Assembly (NCBI RefSeq): GCF_003259185.1
Contig: NZ_QGMP01000001.1
Span: forward strand, 2,170,001-2,234,000
Length of the DNA stretch: 64,000 nt
Direction of reading: 5' to 3'
Source: Isoalcanivorax indicus
Lineage (GTDB): Bacteria; Pseudomonadota; Gammaproteobacteria; Pseudomonadales; Alcanivoracaceae
The notes below the pieces were generated by a model. It was not told where the DNA came from, ran no database searches, and saw nothing but the letters and a program-made list of their open reading frames with translations. Within the stretch, counting starts at the first letter, position 1. Each line of letters begins with the position of its first letter. Positions 1-9,800 of this stretch are shown piece by piece. Position numbers and translations under genes: made by a program.

Positions 1-468
1 CGGGGCGAACTCTTCGGGCCGGGCAACGCCCGCCTGCCCCTACCCAACATGCTGATGATGGACCGTATCACCCATATCAGCGACGCCGGCGGCGCCTACG
101 GCAAGGGCGAGATCCGTGCCGAACTGGATATCGACCCGAGCATGTGGTTCTTCCAGTGTCATTTTGAAAGCGACCCCGTGATGCCCGGCTGCCTGGGCCT
201 GGATGCGCTCTGGCAACTGGTCGGCTTTCACCTGGGCTGGCTCGGCCACCCGGGCCGCGGCCGCGCCCTGGGTGTGGGTGAAGTGAAATTCTCCGGCCAG
301 GTCCTGCCCACCGCCAAACGGGTGACCTATCAGCTTGATATTCGTCGGGTGATCGCTCGCAAGCTGATTCTGGGTCTGGCAGATGGCACCGTGTACGTTG
401 ACGGCCGCGAGATATACGCTGCGAAAGAATTGCGCGTAGGTCTGTTTACTTCCACCGACGGTTTCTGA
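1..468 (+). CDS. fabA: 3-hydroxydecanoyl-ACP dehydratase/isomerase FabA (5' end cut by window)
   Basis: FabA dehydrates 3-hydroxydecanoyl-ACP and isomerises trans-2- to cis-3-decenoyl-ACP, the branch point to unsaturated fatty acids in the cytoplasm. The frame is open from base 1, and its first residues (RGELFG) match the family near residue 17, so about 17 N-terminal residues lie outside the window; the first ATG at 49 is internal. The active-site His codon is at 160-162 (CHF motif) and the Asp codon at 202-204 (GLDALW motif). The C-terminus ends at the usual place. fabB follows after 12 bases, the standard fabAB operon, and its ribosome binding site overlaps the fabA stop. Identification rests on near-continuous similarity to E. 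coli FabA as I recall it. Confidence 0.96.
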   Translation, partial: RGELFGPGNARLPLPNMLMMDRITHISDAGGAYGKGEIRAELDIDPSMWFFQCHFESDPVMPGCLGLDALWQLVGFHLGWLGHPGRGRALGVGEVKFSGQVLPTAKRVTYQLDIRRVIARKLILGLADGTVYVDGREIYAAKELRVGLFTSTDGF

Positions 469-480
469 GGAATTCTGGCA

Positions 481-1695
481 ATGAGAAGAGTCGTGATCAC
501 CGGCCTGGGCATCGTATCCTGTCTTGGCAATGATGCCGCCACCGTCACTGATGCGTTGCGCAAGGGCCGCTCGGGCATTCGCAGCAAACCCGAATACGCC
601 GAACGCGGTTTGCGCAGTCAGGTTGCGGGCTACCCCGACGTTGATCTGGACAGCCTGATCGACCGCAAGACGCGCCGCTTCATGGGCGATGCCGCCGCCT
701 ACGCCTACGTTGCCATGCAAAACGCCATGGACGACGCCGGCCTGACCCGCGAACAGATCTCCGGCCCGCGTATCGGCCTGATCGCCGGTTCCGGCGGCGC
801 CTCGGCTGCCAACCAGGTGGAAGCCATCGACATCGCCCGCGAGCGCGGCGTCAAACGCATGGGGCCTTACATGGTCACCCGGACCATGGCCAGCACCGTG
901 TCCGCCTGCCTGGCCACGCCCTTCGGCATCAAGGGCCTGAACTACTCGATTGCCTCCGCCTGCGCCACCAGCGCGCACTGCATTGGTGCAGCGATGGAGC
1001 AGATCCAGCTGGGCAAGCAGGATGTCATCTTCGCCGGCGGCGGCGAGGAAGAGCACTGGACCATGAGCGCCATGTTCGACGGCATGGGCGCCCTCTCCAC
1101 CAAGTACAACGATGACCCGGCAAAAGCTTCCCGCGCCTATGACGCCTCGCGCGATGGCTTCGTGATCGCAGGCGGTGGCGGGATGGTGGTGGTAGAAGCG
1201 CTGGAACATGCCCAGGCACGCGGCGCGAAAATCTACGCCGAACTGGTCGGCTTTGGCGCCACCTCGGATGGCGCCGACATGGTCGCCCCCAGCGGCGAAG
1301 GCGCCACCCGCTGCATGCAACAGGCCATTGAGGGCCTGGAAGGCCCCATCGACTACATCAACGCCCACGGCACCAGCACACCGGTGGGTGACGTCGCCGA
1401 ACTGAAAGCCATCCGCAACGTGTTTGGCGATCAGATCCCGCCGATCAGTTCCACCAAGAGCCTGTCCGGTCACTCGCTGGGCGCCGCCGGGGTCCACGAG
1501 GCCATTTACTGCCTGCTGATGATGCAGGACGGTTTTATCGCCGGCTCCGCCAACATCGAAACCCTGGACGAGGCGGCCGACGGCATGCCTATCCAGCGCC
1601 AGACCGAAGAACGTGCGCTCAATCAGGTGCTGTCCAACAGCTTTGGTTTCGGCGGTACGAATGCGTCGCTGGTGTTGCGACGGTTTGAGGGCTGA
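481..1695 (+). CDS. fabB: 3-oxoacyl-ACP synthase I (KAS I)
   Basis: This condensing enzyme elongates cis-3-decenoyl-ACP with malonyl-ACP and so commits carbon to unsaturated fatty acids. The 404 residues match KAS I length (E. coli 406). The catalytic Cys is residue 161 (SACATSAH); the two catalytic histidines are H296 ([11 protein letters not shown]) and H331 (GHSLGAAG), with K326 just before. It is the second gene of fabAB, and its ATG is preceded by a TGAGG that overlaps the fabA stop. A strong hairpin terminator begins 29 bases after the stop. No anomaly seen. Confidence 0.97.
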   Translation: MRRVVITGLGIVSCLGNDAATVTDALRKGRSGIRSKPEYAERGLRSQVAGYPDVDLDSLIDRKTRRFMGDAAAYAYVAMQNAMDDAGLTREQISGPRIGLIAGSGGASAANQVEAIDIARERGVKRMGPYMVTRTMASTVSACLATPFGIKGLNYSIASACATSAHCIGAAMEQIQLGKQDVIFAGGGEEEHWTMSAMFDGMGALSTKYNDDPAKASRAYDASRDGFVIAGGGGMVVVEALEHAQARGAKIYAELVGFGATSDGADMVAPSGEGATRCMQQAIEGLEGPIDYINAHGTSTPVGDVAELKAIRNVFGDQIPPISSTKSLSGHSLGAAGVHEAIYCLLMMQDGFIAGSANIETLDEAADGMPIQRQTEERALNQVLSNSFGFGGTNASLVLRRFEG

Positions 1696-1723
1696 GCTGG
1701 TCTTGCCGGGCAAAAAAAGAAAA

Positions 1724-1746
1724 GGGGCGCTTCAGCGCCCCTTTTT
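1724..1746. terminator. Bidirectional intrinsic terminator between fabB and an OMP gene
   Basis: A 7-bp GC stem (GGGGCGC / GCGCCCC) with a 4-base loop is followed by TTTTT on the plus strand and preceded by an A-rich run (1712-1723), so it can also end the minus-strand gene that stops at 1757. Confidence 0.88.
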
Positions 1747-1756
1747 CATGGCCCGC

Positions 1757-2524
1757 TCAGAAGCGAACCTTCAGCTCCGCTGCAATTGACTCGAAATCGT
1801 CGAACTTCTCGTACTCGAGCCCGCCACTCACCAGCGGCGTGAAGAAGTAACGCGTTCCCAGTCCGAACCCTGAATCGCTGACATCATCGTCATCCAGGTG
1901 AAAATAGCGCGCACCGAGACTGACACGGTGATTCAGATAATAATCCGCTGCCAACGTCAGAGAGGAAGAATCCACAGCATCATCCCGGGTCTGGTAGAAA
2001 GCTAACAGGTTGAGAGCAGTCTCTCCCTCAAGCGCCGTGACGTACTTGGCGCCCACCGACAAGATGTCGAAATCGCTGTCTACGCCACCGTCACCGCGAC
2101 CATATCCGGCGAAAAGAAGCAGGCTTTCTGCCGGGAAAAAACCGATAGTGGCGCCATAATCCGTCAGTGAAGAGCCATTTGAAAGACGCTGCACCTGAGC
2201 CGAGAAGAAAAGATCGTTATGATAAATCTGTACATCCGCATCAAGGATGCTGAGGCTGGCGTCATCCAGTGACACATAGCTCACGCCGAAGCTGCTGACG
2301 CGGTTCAGAAAGGAGGCTTCAGCCAACGGCACATTTGCCGTTGGAACCATATCGAAGTGATAACGGAAGTCAGCCCCGTATAGCACATCGGTTCCCAGAT
2401 CCGGATCATCTGAATCCAGGTAGCCAAGCACAACCCCGAATTCCCCCTGATAATCCATAGCGTGCACTGCGGGCACAAGAGCAAGCATGGCGACGGAGGC
2501 CGCCAGAACGGTCTTTTTGAACAT
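1757..2524 (-). CDS. Putative beta-barrel outer-membrane protein (small barrel A)
   Basis: This 255-residue secreted protein has a signal peptide ending near VPAVHA and alternating hydrophobic strands throughout. It ends in ...KVRF, the terminal aromatic residue recognised by the BAM complex. ATG at 2524 is preferred over the in-frame GTG at 2536, because that GTG lies within the GTGGGGA ribosome binding site. It is a diverged paralogue of the gene at 3986-4702: both share PLAEA(S/A)FL and the final RYFFTP..SG.LEYE block. It follows a classical porin, and the porin-barrel pair occurs twice in tandem. Substrate is unknown; 'putative porin' is a family-level call. Confidence 0.75.
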   Translation of the reverse strand: MFKKTVLAASVAMLALVPAVHAMDYQGEFGVVLGYLDSDDPDLGTDVLYGADFRYHFDMVPTANVPLAEASFLNRVSSFGVSYVSLDDASLSILDADVQIYHNDLFFSAQVQRLSNGSSLTDYGATIGFFPAESLLLFAGYGRGDGGVDSDFDILSVGAKYVTALEGETALNLLAFYQTRDDAVDSSSLTLAADYYLNHRVSLGARYFHLDDDDVSDSGFGLGTRYFFTPLVSGGLEYEKFDDFESIAAELKVRF

Positions 2525-2548
2525 ATTGATCCCCACTTTTTGTTAGAT

Positions 2549-2576
2549 AAAAAAAAGGGGCCTGAAAAGGCCCCTT
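2549..2576 (-). terminator. Intrinsic terminator of porin A
   Basis: On the minus strand a stem AAGGGGCC / GGCCCCTT with a 6-base loop runs into eight T residues, 13 bases after the porin stop and upstream of small barrel A. Confidence 0.85.
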
Positions 2577-2588
2577 CTGTTCACACCG

Positions 2589-3665
2589 TCAGAACCGGTG
2601 TTCTGCACCGATACCGACCACGGCGAAGTGGCGGTCACCGTCAACTTCCTGACGGGTGGTGTAGATGTAGGTTTTGGTTTGCTGGCCGAGCATATAGTCA
2701 GCGCCGATAGTAGCCTGGCGTGCCTTGATGTCGGTAGCGCGGAAGTCCGTCTCACCATACTGTGCCTTCAGCTTGACCATGTCAGTCAGCTCGAAGCCAG
2801 CGCTCAGCAGGTAGGAACGGTTCTTGTTGTCAGAGTCATTGACGTCTTCAGCTTGCTGAAGCAATACGCCGATTTCCAGTGCGTCCATATTAATGCCGGC
2901 AACCACACGGTAGATATCGTTGCTGACACCCAGATCCAGGCTGGAAATACCAAGGCCGGTATCCGCATAGGCGTCGCTCAGGTAAAGACCGTTGCCACCC
3001 TGAATACCGTAGTTGTTCTTGTCGTAGCCCAGACCGGCGTAGAAATCACCCAGGTCCAGCATTGCCGAGATGGACAAGGTATCGAACAGCTTGTTGTTCG
3101 GGTTGCCGCTGCCGGTAGCATCGTCCTGATTTTCAGCTGCGACCGTCGCCACAGCAACCGTCAGCATGTCGGCGATCTTCGGCGTGGTGTACTGGATGAC
3201 ATTGTCTGCACGCCATTCACCGGCAACGATGTTGGCGAAATCTGCATAACGAATGTCGCGGAACTGGTCTACACCAGCACCCATGGCGCGCAGCGGGGTA
3301 TCAAACCGGCCGGCCTGTACAGAACCGAAACCGCTTTCCACACCCAGGAAGCTGTTACGGGTGAAGAGCAGATCATCGCCGGTCACACCTTCATCAACAT
3401 TCACACCGAACTCGAGCTGATAGAAGCCGCGCAGCCCAGCTGTCAGGTCCGCGCCACCACGAATACCAAAGAACGACTTGTTGGAGTTGAGTTGATAGGT
3501 GCCAGCTTCCTCATCGAAGCCAATCCCTGCAGGGACGCCAGCTTCCTTGCCGTCAAAGTGATCAATTGCAAGATTGATACGGCCGTACAGTTCAGCATTG
3601 GCCAGTGCGGAAACCGGAGCGGCAATCACTGCGCCCACGGCAAGTGCAAGCAACTTCTTTTTCAT
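2589..3665 (-). CDS. Gram-negative general porin (porin A)
   Basis: A 358-residue porin of the OmpC/Porin_4 type, forming a water-filled channel in the outer membrane. It starts MKKKLLALAVGAVIA with a signal peptide cleaved near ALANA, then ELYGRINLAID, a family hallmark, and F/LGVESGFGSVQAGR, the conserved strand before the constriction loop. It ends in EHRF. ATG at 3665 is chosen because AGGGAGA lies just upstream; an upstream in-frame start at 3698 would put extra residues before the signal peptide. It is a paralogue of the porin at 4944-5957. It has its own promoter candidate and terminator. Confidence 0.88.
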   Translation of the reverse strand: MKKKLLALAVGAVIAAPVSALANAELYGRINLAIDHFDGKEAGVPAGIGFDEEAGTYQLNSNKSFFGIRGGADLTAGLRGFYQLEFGVNVDEGVTGDDLLFTRNSFLGVESGFGSVQAGRFDTPLRAMGAGVDQFRDIRYADFANIVAGEWRADNVIQYTTPKIADMLTVAVATVAAENQDDATGSGNPNNKLFDTLSISAMLDLGDFYAGLGYDKNNYGIQGGNGLYLSDAYADTGLGISSLDLGVSNDIYRVVAGINMDALEIGVLLQQAEDVNDSDNKNRSYLLSAGFELTDMVKLKAQYGETDFRATDIKARQATIGADYMLGQQTKTYIYTTRQEVDGDRHFAVVGIGAEHRF

Positions 3666-3985
3666 TGGAGATCTCCCTGATAAAGCGTTGGTCCTCATTA
3701 ATATTAATGGCCGGTACCTGCATACCGACTCACCCGACTATATGACAGAAGGATTTCAGTGAAAAGACCTTTTGGTATAGGTCTTGTGACCAACCATCGG
3801 CTCATGCGCGCGCATCAAACGAGCGTGAAAACGCAGTCGCAAGGTTTTAATTAACAGTATTTTACAATTCGATCCGGACATGACATGCCGTGAAGATCAT
3901 GCGAATTAAAAAGCGAGGAGTGTTTGAGCAGGAATGCAAGGCAGGAGGAAGTGCGGGCAAGCCGTCAGGCCTGCCCGCTGGTACA
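3666..3985. other. 320-bp intergenic region upstream of porin A
   Basis: No gene seen. It carries the porin A promoter candidate (3737-3765) and a 6-bp inverted repeat AAGACC/GGTCTT (3764-3785) followed by TTTT on the minus strand, which could terminate readthrough. A 7-bp GC hairpin (3953-3978) lies just after the small barrel B stop but lacks a T-run. The segment 3840-3880 is AT-rich. Confidence 0.6.
3737..3765 (-). promoter_or_regulatory. Candidate sigma-70 promoter of porin A
   Basis: On the minus strand TTTTCA, 17 bases, TATAGT, about 75 bases before the start codon. The -10 region shares 11 of 12 bases with the -10 region upstream of the paralogous unit (cgactatatgac at 3735-3746 versus cgaatatatgac at 4761-4772, plus-strand reading). 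Confidence 0.45.
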
Positions 3986-4702
3986 TCAGAAGCGTGCAGA
4001 CAGCCGCACACCAATGGTGTCAAAACTATCCTCAGTCTCGTACTCCAGTTCGCCGCTGATCGTCGGCGTAAAGAAGTAACGGGCTCCAACACCGTAAGCG
4101 GTCTTCTCTCCGCTCACACCACTGTCAGATACGCGCACACCCGCACTGAATTCATTGGTGAAAAAGTAGTCGCCCAGCACGGCGATGCCGGTATCCCCGT
4201 CCGTATCACTGATGGATGCTTCCAGGTTCACGAAGTTGTTGCCCAGCTTGGCCACATACTTGGCGTTCAGGGAAATGGTCTCTTCTTCGATTTCCTCGCC
4301 ATCATCGTAGCCGACACTGAGCAGGAGATTGTCGGACAGCATGTAACCCAGCCGCACGGCGTACTCTGCGTCTCCATCAAAATCGGTATAGGCAGCGGCC
4401 ACATAAAAGTCATTGATCCAGAATTCACCACCCAGAGCGAAAACGTCGACATCCAGCTCATCGACCGTAACGTAGCTGGCAAAAATATTGTTGTTACGGC
4501 CCAGAAAGGCCGCTTCAGCCAGCGGACGACCCGCTGTTTGCACCTGGTCAAGGTAGAAGGTGCCGTCAACGCCAATGGCATGATCGTCACCGTCCAAGTC
4601 AATATAGAAAATACCGGCTTCTACCTGGTAATCCTGGGCCTGGGCAACCCCATGAAAGGAACAGGCAGCGGCCACAGCCAACGCCAGACAGGTCTTTTTC
4701 AT
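3986..4702 (-). CDS. Putative beta-barrel outer-membrane protein (small barrel B)
   Basis: A 238-residue paralogue of the protein at 1757-2524. It has a signal peptide (MKKTCLALAVAAAC..., cleavage near AQAQ), then an acidic, glycine-rich barrel. The conserved C-terminal block GARYFFTPTISGELEYE ends in ARF, a BAM-type terminal aromatic. AAGGA precedes the ATG. It lies downstream of porin B, as small barrel A lies downstream of porin A. A precise function cannot be read; an outer-membrane channel or accessory barrel is most likely. Confidence 0.75.
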   Translation of the reverse strand: MKKTCLALAVAAACSFHGVAQAQDYQVEAGIFYIDLDGDDHAIGVDGTFYLDQVQTAGRPLAEAAFLGRNNNIFASYVTVDELDVDVFALGGEFWINDFYVAAAYTDFDGDAEYAVRLGYMLSDNLLLSVGYDDGEEIEEETISLNAKYVAKLGNNFVNLEASISDTDGDTGIAVLGDYFFTNEFSAGVRVSDSGVSGEKTAYGVGARYFFTPTISGELEYETEDSFDTIGVRLSARF

Positions 4703-4762
4703 TGTGCGAATCCTTTTGTCTTGAGTTATTGGTATCCATGCCCCCCGAACAGAGGCTCTACG

Positions 4763-4791
4763 AATATATGACGATGGGATGACAATGTGAA
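4763..4791 (-). promoter_or_regulatory. Candidate sigma-70 promoter of small barrel B
   Basis: Minus strand TTCACA, a 17-base spacer, TATATT, 61-66 bases before the ATG. The match to TTGACA/TATAAT and the ideal spacing make this the best promoter in the porin block after reading the intergenic gaps. Confidence 0.5.
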
Positions 4792-4865
4792 GCCCCGTTC
4801 AGGTGCGTCCGCACCGCATCGGTGCGCGCAGAGGGGGTCCATGCGGGATCGAGGCAAGCCCGGCA

Positions 4866-4892
4866 CAAAAAAAGGCCCGCTTTCGCGGGCCT
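4866..4892 (-). terminator. Intrinsic terminator of porin B
   Basis: On the minus strand a stem AGGCCCGC / GCGGGCCT with a GAAA loop runs into TTTTTTT, about 50 bases after the porin B stop. Confidence 0.88.
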
Positions 4893-4943
4893 TGAAGGTG
4901 TTACCGTTTTACTCAGCCTTGCATCTTCTTATGAGGGTTGTCC

Positions 4944-5957
4944 TCAGAAGTCGTAACGCAGACCCAGGGAGAAGCCACTGGCGTCTTCGCCCGCCGCACC
5001 CGATGCGTCGGTGCTGCGGCCTTGCTGCCACGGAGTCAGGGCGATGGCATCGTCATTCATCGCTACGGCGTAGTTAACGTAGACACGCAGAGCGCGGTCA
5101 ATACGGTGCTCGAAGCCCAGAGCCACCAGGTCGGTGCTCAGGTCATCGTTGTCAGCATCGCGGGTCAACCACATGCCGCGCACGTAGTTCTTCGGTGACA
5201 CCTTGAACTCCGCACCCAGGCCGTACACGTCAGCGTCCAGATCATCGTTCACGTCGTGATCAACCGTCTGATAGAACGCTACCAGCTTCAGCGGATCCGT
5301 GATCTGGTAAGACAGGGCCAGACGAACGGCGTTACGCTTGTCGCGGCTATTGTCTTCACCATACTGCTCATAAGCCAGAGCGGAATCCAGGGCGCCGTTC
5401 TTGTAGGTGACAGACACGGACATACCCTCGTCCTTCTCACCATCACCCTTGTTTGTACCTTCATGCACAGAATAAGCGATGTTGAGTTGCAAGCCGTCGA
5501 AGCTCGGGGTCTGGTAGTGGATGGTGTTAGGCATACGCTCATCAAAGCGCGCGTCACCCACCCGCGTCAGGTTACGCATGTCACCGACCTGATCACCAAA
5601 CAGGTTGGCCGGGTTACGGGCGCGCTTGAACGGCGAGTCGAACTGACCCACGCGGAACATACCGAAGTCACCCTTCACCCCCACGAAGGTATCGCGGCCG
5701 GACAGGTTGCTGTTGCCCTGGTTATAGGTAATCTCACCTTCCACCTGGAAAATACCGGAAATACCACCGAAGTCCTTCTCGCCCTTGAAGCCCAGACGGG
5801 AGGAGTTGCTGGAGACGTTCAGTTCGCTGTAATCGTCGCCGTCATCCAGATAATCCAGAGATACGTGCGCGCGGCCATAAATGCTGACATCAGCAACCGC
5901 GGCCAGCGGCATTGCAACCGCAGCCCCCACAGCAATGGCAAGCAGCTTCTTGTTCAT
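4944..5957 (-). CDS. Gram-negative general porin (porin B)
   Basis: A 337-residue outer-membrane porin. MNKKLLAIAVGAAVAMP is the signal peptide (cleavage near AAVADV), then VSIYGRAHVSLDYLD, RLGFKGEKDFGG and RDTFVGVKGDFG..RVGQFDSPFK, the conserved porin strands preceding the constriction loop. It ends in LRYDF, with a terminal Phe. GGGAGAA precedes the ATG. It is a paralogue of porin A and forms with small barrel B the upstream copy of a duplicated two-gene unit; the separate terminators suggest each gene is controlled independently. Confidence 0.9.
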   Translation of the reverse strand: MNKKLLAIAVGAAVAMPLAAVADVSIYGRAHVSLDYLDDGDDYSELNVSSNSSRLGFKGEKDFGGISGIFQVEGEITYNQGNSNLSGRDTFVGVKGDFGMFRVGQFDSPFKRARNPANLFGDQVGDMRNLTRVGDARFDERMPNTIHYQTPSFDGLQLNIAYSVHEGTNKGDGEKDEGMSVSVTYKNGALDSALAYEQYGEDNSRDKRNAVRLALSYQITDPLKLVAFYQTVDHDVNDDLDADVYGLGAEFKVSPKNYVRGMWLTRDADNDDLSTDLVALGFEHRIDRALRVYVNYAVAMNDDAIALTPWQQGRSTDASGAAGEDASGFSLGLRYDF

Positions 5958-6085
5958 TCGGGTTCTCCCTCAATAAGGCTTCTGCATACTTTGGTGACGC
6001 AACAACATGCTGCGACTGGCGTGAAGTATGGAAATGAGGGATGACCGTCAGGTTGCTCTTGTGTGAACTTTTCATGAACGGGGAA

Positions 6086-6820
6086 CTATCGCGTCTGGAT
6101 ACCGGTAACCACCACATCCACGCGCCGATCCGGGGCCAGGCAGGCGATCAGTTCGCAGATCACCAGGTCCTGCGGGCATTCGCCGTCTTCGGTCAGGGGC
6201 TGGTCCGGCCCCCGGCCTTGCACGGTGATGGCCTCGGCGGGCAGGCCCTGCTCCACCAGGCGGGCCTTGACGGCGGCGGCGCGCTGTTCCGACAGCTGCT
6301 GGTTGGCCGCGCGGGTGCCGATCCGGTCGGTGTGGCCGGTCAGAGTGATATGCAGGTTCCCGGCCCGACGCAGGCGGATACGCACCGCCAGCTGGTCCAC
6401 AGCGCGTTCGCCGGCCAGACTCAGGCGATGGTGACCGAAGTGAAACGAGGCATCCGCGTCGAGTCGGAAGGGCCGCTCTGCGGACATCTCCGGTTCCGGT
6501 TCGGGCTCAGCCTCGTGGTGAACCACGTCGTCCTCCACTGGCCACTCCTCCTCCACGGGTCGGGCCATGGCGGTGCGGTCCAGCGGCGCCTCATCGGGTT
6601 CCGGTTCGGCGCGCAGCCGCTGGCGCCGGGCCACTTCCGGGTCGCATTGCGGCACGGCAAACGCCGGGCGCCAGGCGGCGGTGCGCCAGCACTCGCCGTG
6701 TTCGTTGAACAACAGCTGGCCGTCAGGGGTGGTCAGATAGCCGGGGATACGGCTGTCCACCGGGGTGGCCTGGCAACCGGCGAGCAGCATCAGGATAAAA
6801 AGCATGCAGAACCGCATCAT
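6086..6820 (-). CDS. OmpA-like peptidoglycan-binding lipoprotein
   Basis: This 244-residue protein has a lipoprotein signal (MMRFCMLFILMLLAGC, lipobox LAGC, Cys16), a Pro/Glu-rich linker with acidic EPEPEPE repeats, and a C-terminal OmpA domain. The OmpA domain shows LTGHTDRIG and LSEQRAAAVKARL, carrying the Asp and Arg that bind diaminopimelate in this family. It should tether the outer membrane to peptidoglycan. ATG at 6820 lies one base after the stop of the giant autotransporter upstream, so translation is probably coupled. Start 6817 is equally possible. The pairing suggests a joint role in surface display or anchoring; this is an inference. Confidence 0.85.
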   Translation of the reverse strand: MMRFCMLFILMLLAGCQATPVDSRIPGYLTTPDGQLLFNEHGECWRTAAWRPAFAVPQCDPEVARRQRLRAEPEPDEAPLDRTAMARPVEEEWPVEDDVVHHEAEPEPEPEMSAERPFRLDADASFHFGHHRLSLAGERAVDQLAVRIRLRRAGNLHITLTGHTDRIGTRAANQQLSEQRAAAVKARLVEQGLPAEAITVQGRGPDQPLTEDGECPQDLVICELIACLAPDRRVDVVVTGIQTR

Positions 6821-6821
6821 G

Positions 6822-9800
6822 TCACCACCGCACATTCAGGCTGAGCAAGGCGCTGTGTTCGTCCACCGCGCCGCCAAAACGCCCCTGATAGCCGCCCCAC
6901 AGGGAGACGCCACGGGCCAGATAGACTTCACCGCCGAGGGCGGTGGCCAGTTGCAACGCATCGTTGTCGGCGCCGCTGACCGTAAAGGGCACCTCGGTGC
7001 CGCTGAAACGCGCCTGCTGGGTAAAGCGGGTGTCACCAAACGCCTTGATCAGGCTGGCGCCCGCCTGCACCTGGGCCCAGCGGTCGGCGCCGAGCAGCCA
7101 GGGGCGCGATACCTCCAGCCCGGCACTGGCCTCCCCGGTGCTGAATCGCCCGGTCTCTACTTCCAGTCCGGCGCCGCCGGCCTCGCTCTCGTCAAAGGCG
7201 TTGCGCTGGATGCGCTGCCATTGCAGGCCCAGATGCGGGCGCAGGCCATAGTTGCCGAGGTGCAGGCCGGTGCCGGCTTCCAGTGCCAGGGTGGTGACAT
7301 CGGTGGCCGCTTTCGAGCGCGCGCCCTGATTGCCGGGGGGCACGGTGCGGCGCAGCGCGGTGTCGGTGCGGCCGTGACTCAGGGCACTGGTGACATGCAG
7401 GTCACCGAAGCTGTTCCAGCGGCTGTAAGCGCCCACTTGCCAGGTATCCAGATCCCCCTGCGCGTCACGGTCGTCGAAGCGCAGATCGCCCTGCCCCAGC
7501 CCGACCCCGGCACCGACAATCAGTTGTTCACTCCAGTAGCCGTCGAGCCCGGCGGAGACCAGTTGCCCGTTCAGGGTAAAGGCGGCGTTGCCGGTGGCGT
7601 CATCCTGCTTTTCCTTGAGTTGCAGGGCGCGTGCCTGCACCCAGGCGCCTTCCAGGGGGCGCACCGGGCCGCCAGCCTGATGCGGGGCCAGGGTGTCGGC
7701 CACCACGGGAGCATTGCCGGTCAGGGCACCCAGATGATGATCCAGGCGCTCTTCAACGCGCCCGCGTGAGGTGCTGCCGAGGCGGCTGGTGCGTTGTTGC
7801 AGATGGTCGCTGAAAAGGCGGCCCATGCGGGCGCCGCCGGTCAACCCGGCGGTCAGGCTGTCGCCACTGAGCTGATCGTAGGCGCGGCGTGCCCCCTGCG
7901 CATTCAGGCCGGAAACATAAGCCGCCACGGGGTTGGCCGGGTCCAGTTCATCCAGCGCCCCGGCGACGGCGCGCTGGTTGCGGGTCAGGGACACCTGCAC
8001 GAACTGGGTATCGTTGCGGCCCAGGATCAGGTCGACATAATTGCTGCCCACGTTCAGCGTCGGGGTCAGGAACACCAGATCCGAGGCCACGGAGTCGAAT
8101 TCGCCGGACACGCTGGCGGCATTGAGAATGCGGTAGACGGTGCCATCGGCATAGTCGCCCCCGCCGCCCCCACCCACCAGCACCAGCAGATCACCGCCCA
8201 GTTGCGCGCTGCCCGCCACCTGCAAGGGGGTCACACCGCCGTCGGCGCGGACACCCAGTTGCCAGAGGCTGCCGGGTTCGAACACCAGATGCCCGCCCAC
8301 CGTCAGGTTGCCACCGAACGCCGGGTTGGCCAGGGTGCCGCCGCTGGCCAGACGCAGGTCGCCGTCGAGTATCCCGGCGCCCAGCAGCATGCCGCCGGTC
8401 ACGTCCAGATCGCCGCCCAGACGGCCGTCCAGATACAGGCGCCCGGCGCGCACTTCGGTGATGCCATTGAAGGCGCTGCTGTTGGCGGTCAGATACAGGC
8501 TGCCCGGGCCGTGCTGCTCGATACGGCCGCTGCCACTGAGGGCACCATTGAAGCCCAGGGTGTCGGCGCGTTCGAAGCCCAGCGTGGCACCACTGTCGAC
8601 AAACACGTTACCCAGAAGGGTGCCGCTGTGGCCGCCGTCACCGATACGCAATTCACCGCCAGTCACGTGGGTGGTGCCAGCGGCAATCAGGCCGGTCAGG
8701 CTGAGCACGCCGTCGCCGGCCTTGGTGAAGTCGCCGCTGCCGCTGATGATGTTGCTGTACACCACATCAAAGCCGTTGGTATCCAGCGCGCCGCCCACGC
8801 TGGTCAGGCGCACGCCGCGCAAATCGTCAAAGGCCTGCGCCCAGGCGAAGGCGCCGCCGTCCAGAATCAGGTCCCCACTGCCCAGGCGGTGGTCGGCATC
8901 CGCCGCCAGTCGGCCATCGAGCACGCGCACATCGCCGGTGAACGCATTGTTGCCGGTCAGCACGGTGGTGCCCGTCCCCACCTGGTACAGCCCGCCCGCG
9001 CCGCTGATATCACCCGCCAGGGTCAACAGGTCGCTGCGATCCAGCAGCAGGCCCGTACCGGCATCCAGCTGCACCGGGCCGCTGAGGCTGCCCTGGGTGC
9101 CGCCGTCGCCGATTTGCAGGCCACCACCGGCCACCCGGGTGCCGCCGGTATGGCTGGCGTCGCCGGTGAGGATGAGAATGCCGCTGCTGGTGGTCGCCAG
9201 CGCGCCGTCGCCGCTGATGTCCCCGGCAAACAGGTAGTCGTCACTGCGATCGAACAGCAGGCGAGCACCGGCATCGATCACAGCATCGCCAAGCAGACTG
9301 CCTTCGGTGCCGCCCAGGCCCACCCGCACACTGCCGGATTCCACATGCGTGCCGCCGGTGTAGTGCTGATCGGTGAGCATCACCAGTTCCCCGGCGCCGC
9401 GCATGATGACACCGCCTTCGCCACTGATAGTGTGGGCGTAACCGGACAGGTCATCACGGCCGAAGGCCAGCGCCGCGCCGGCCTCCACGGTCACGTCGCT
9501 GGCCAGTATGCCGCGCAGCCCTTCGCCCACTTGCAACACGCCCTCGGCCACATGGGTACTGCCGCTGTGTTCGGCCACGCCGGTAAACACCAGGGTGCCG
9601 TCACCGCTTTTCAGAAGGTCGCCGGTGCCGAAAGTGTCGCCGCGCAGCTCAAAGGTGTCGGGACCATCCACACGCAGTTCGCCGCCACCGGTGGCGATTT
9701 CCAGATCCGCACGCAGGTTGCTGCCGAACAGCAGACCGCCGCCATCCAGTGTCACCGGACCCAGCCCCAGCAGCGCCTCGGCATCGAAGCCCACATAGCC

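Noticed and set aside
40-1713. 557-codon open frame on the minus strand opposite fabA-fabB
   Set aside because: Antisense shadow of two well-defined genes in GC-rich codons.
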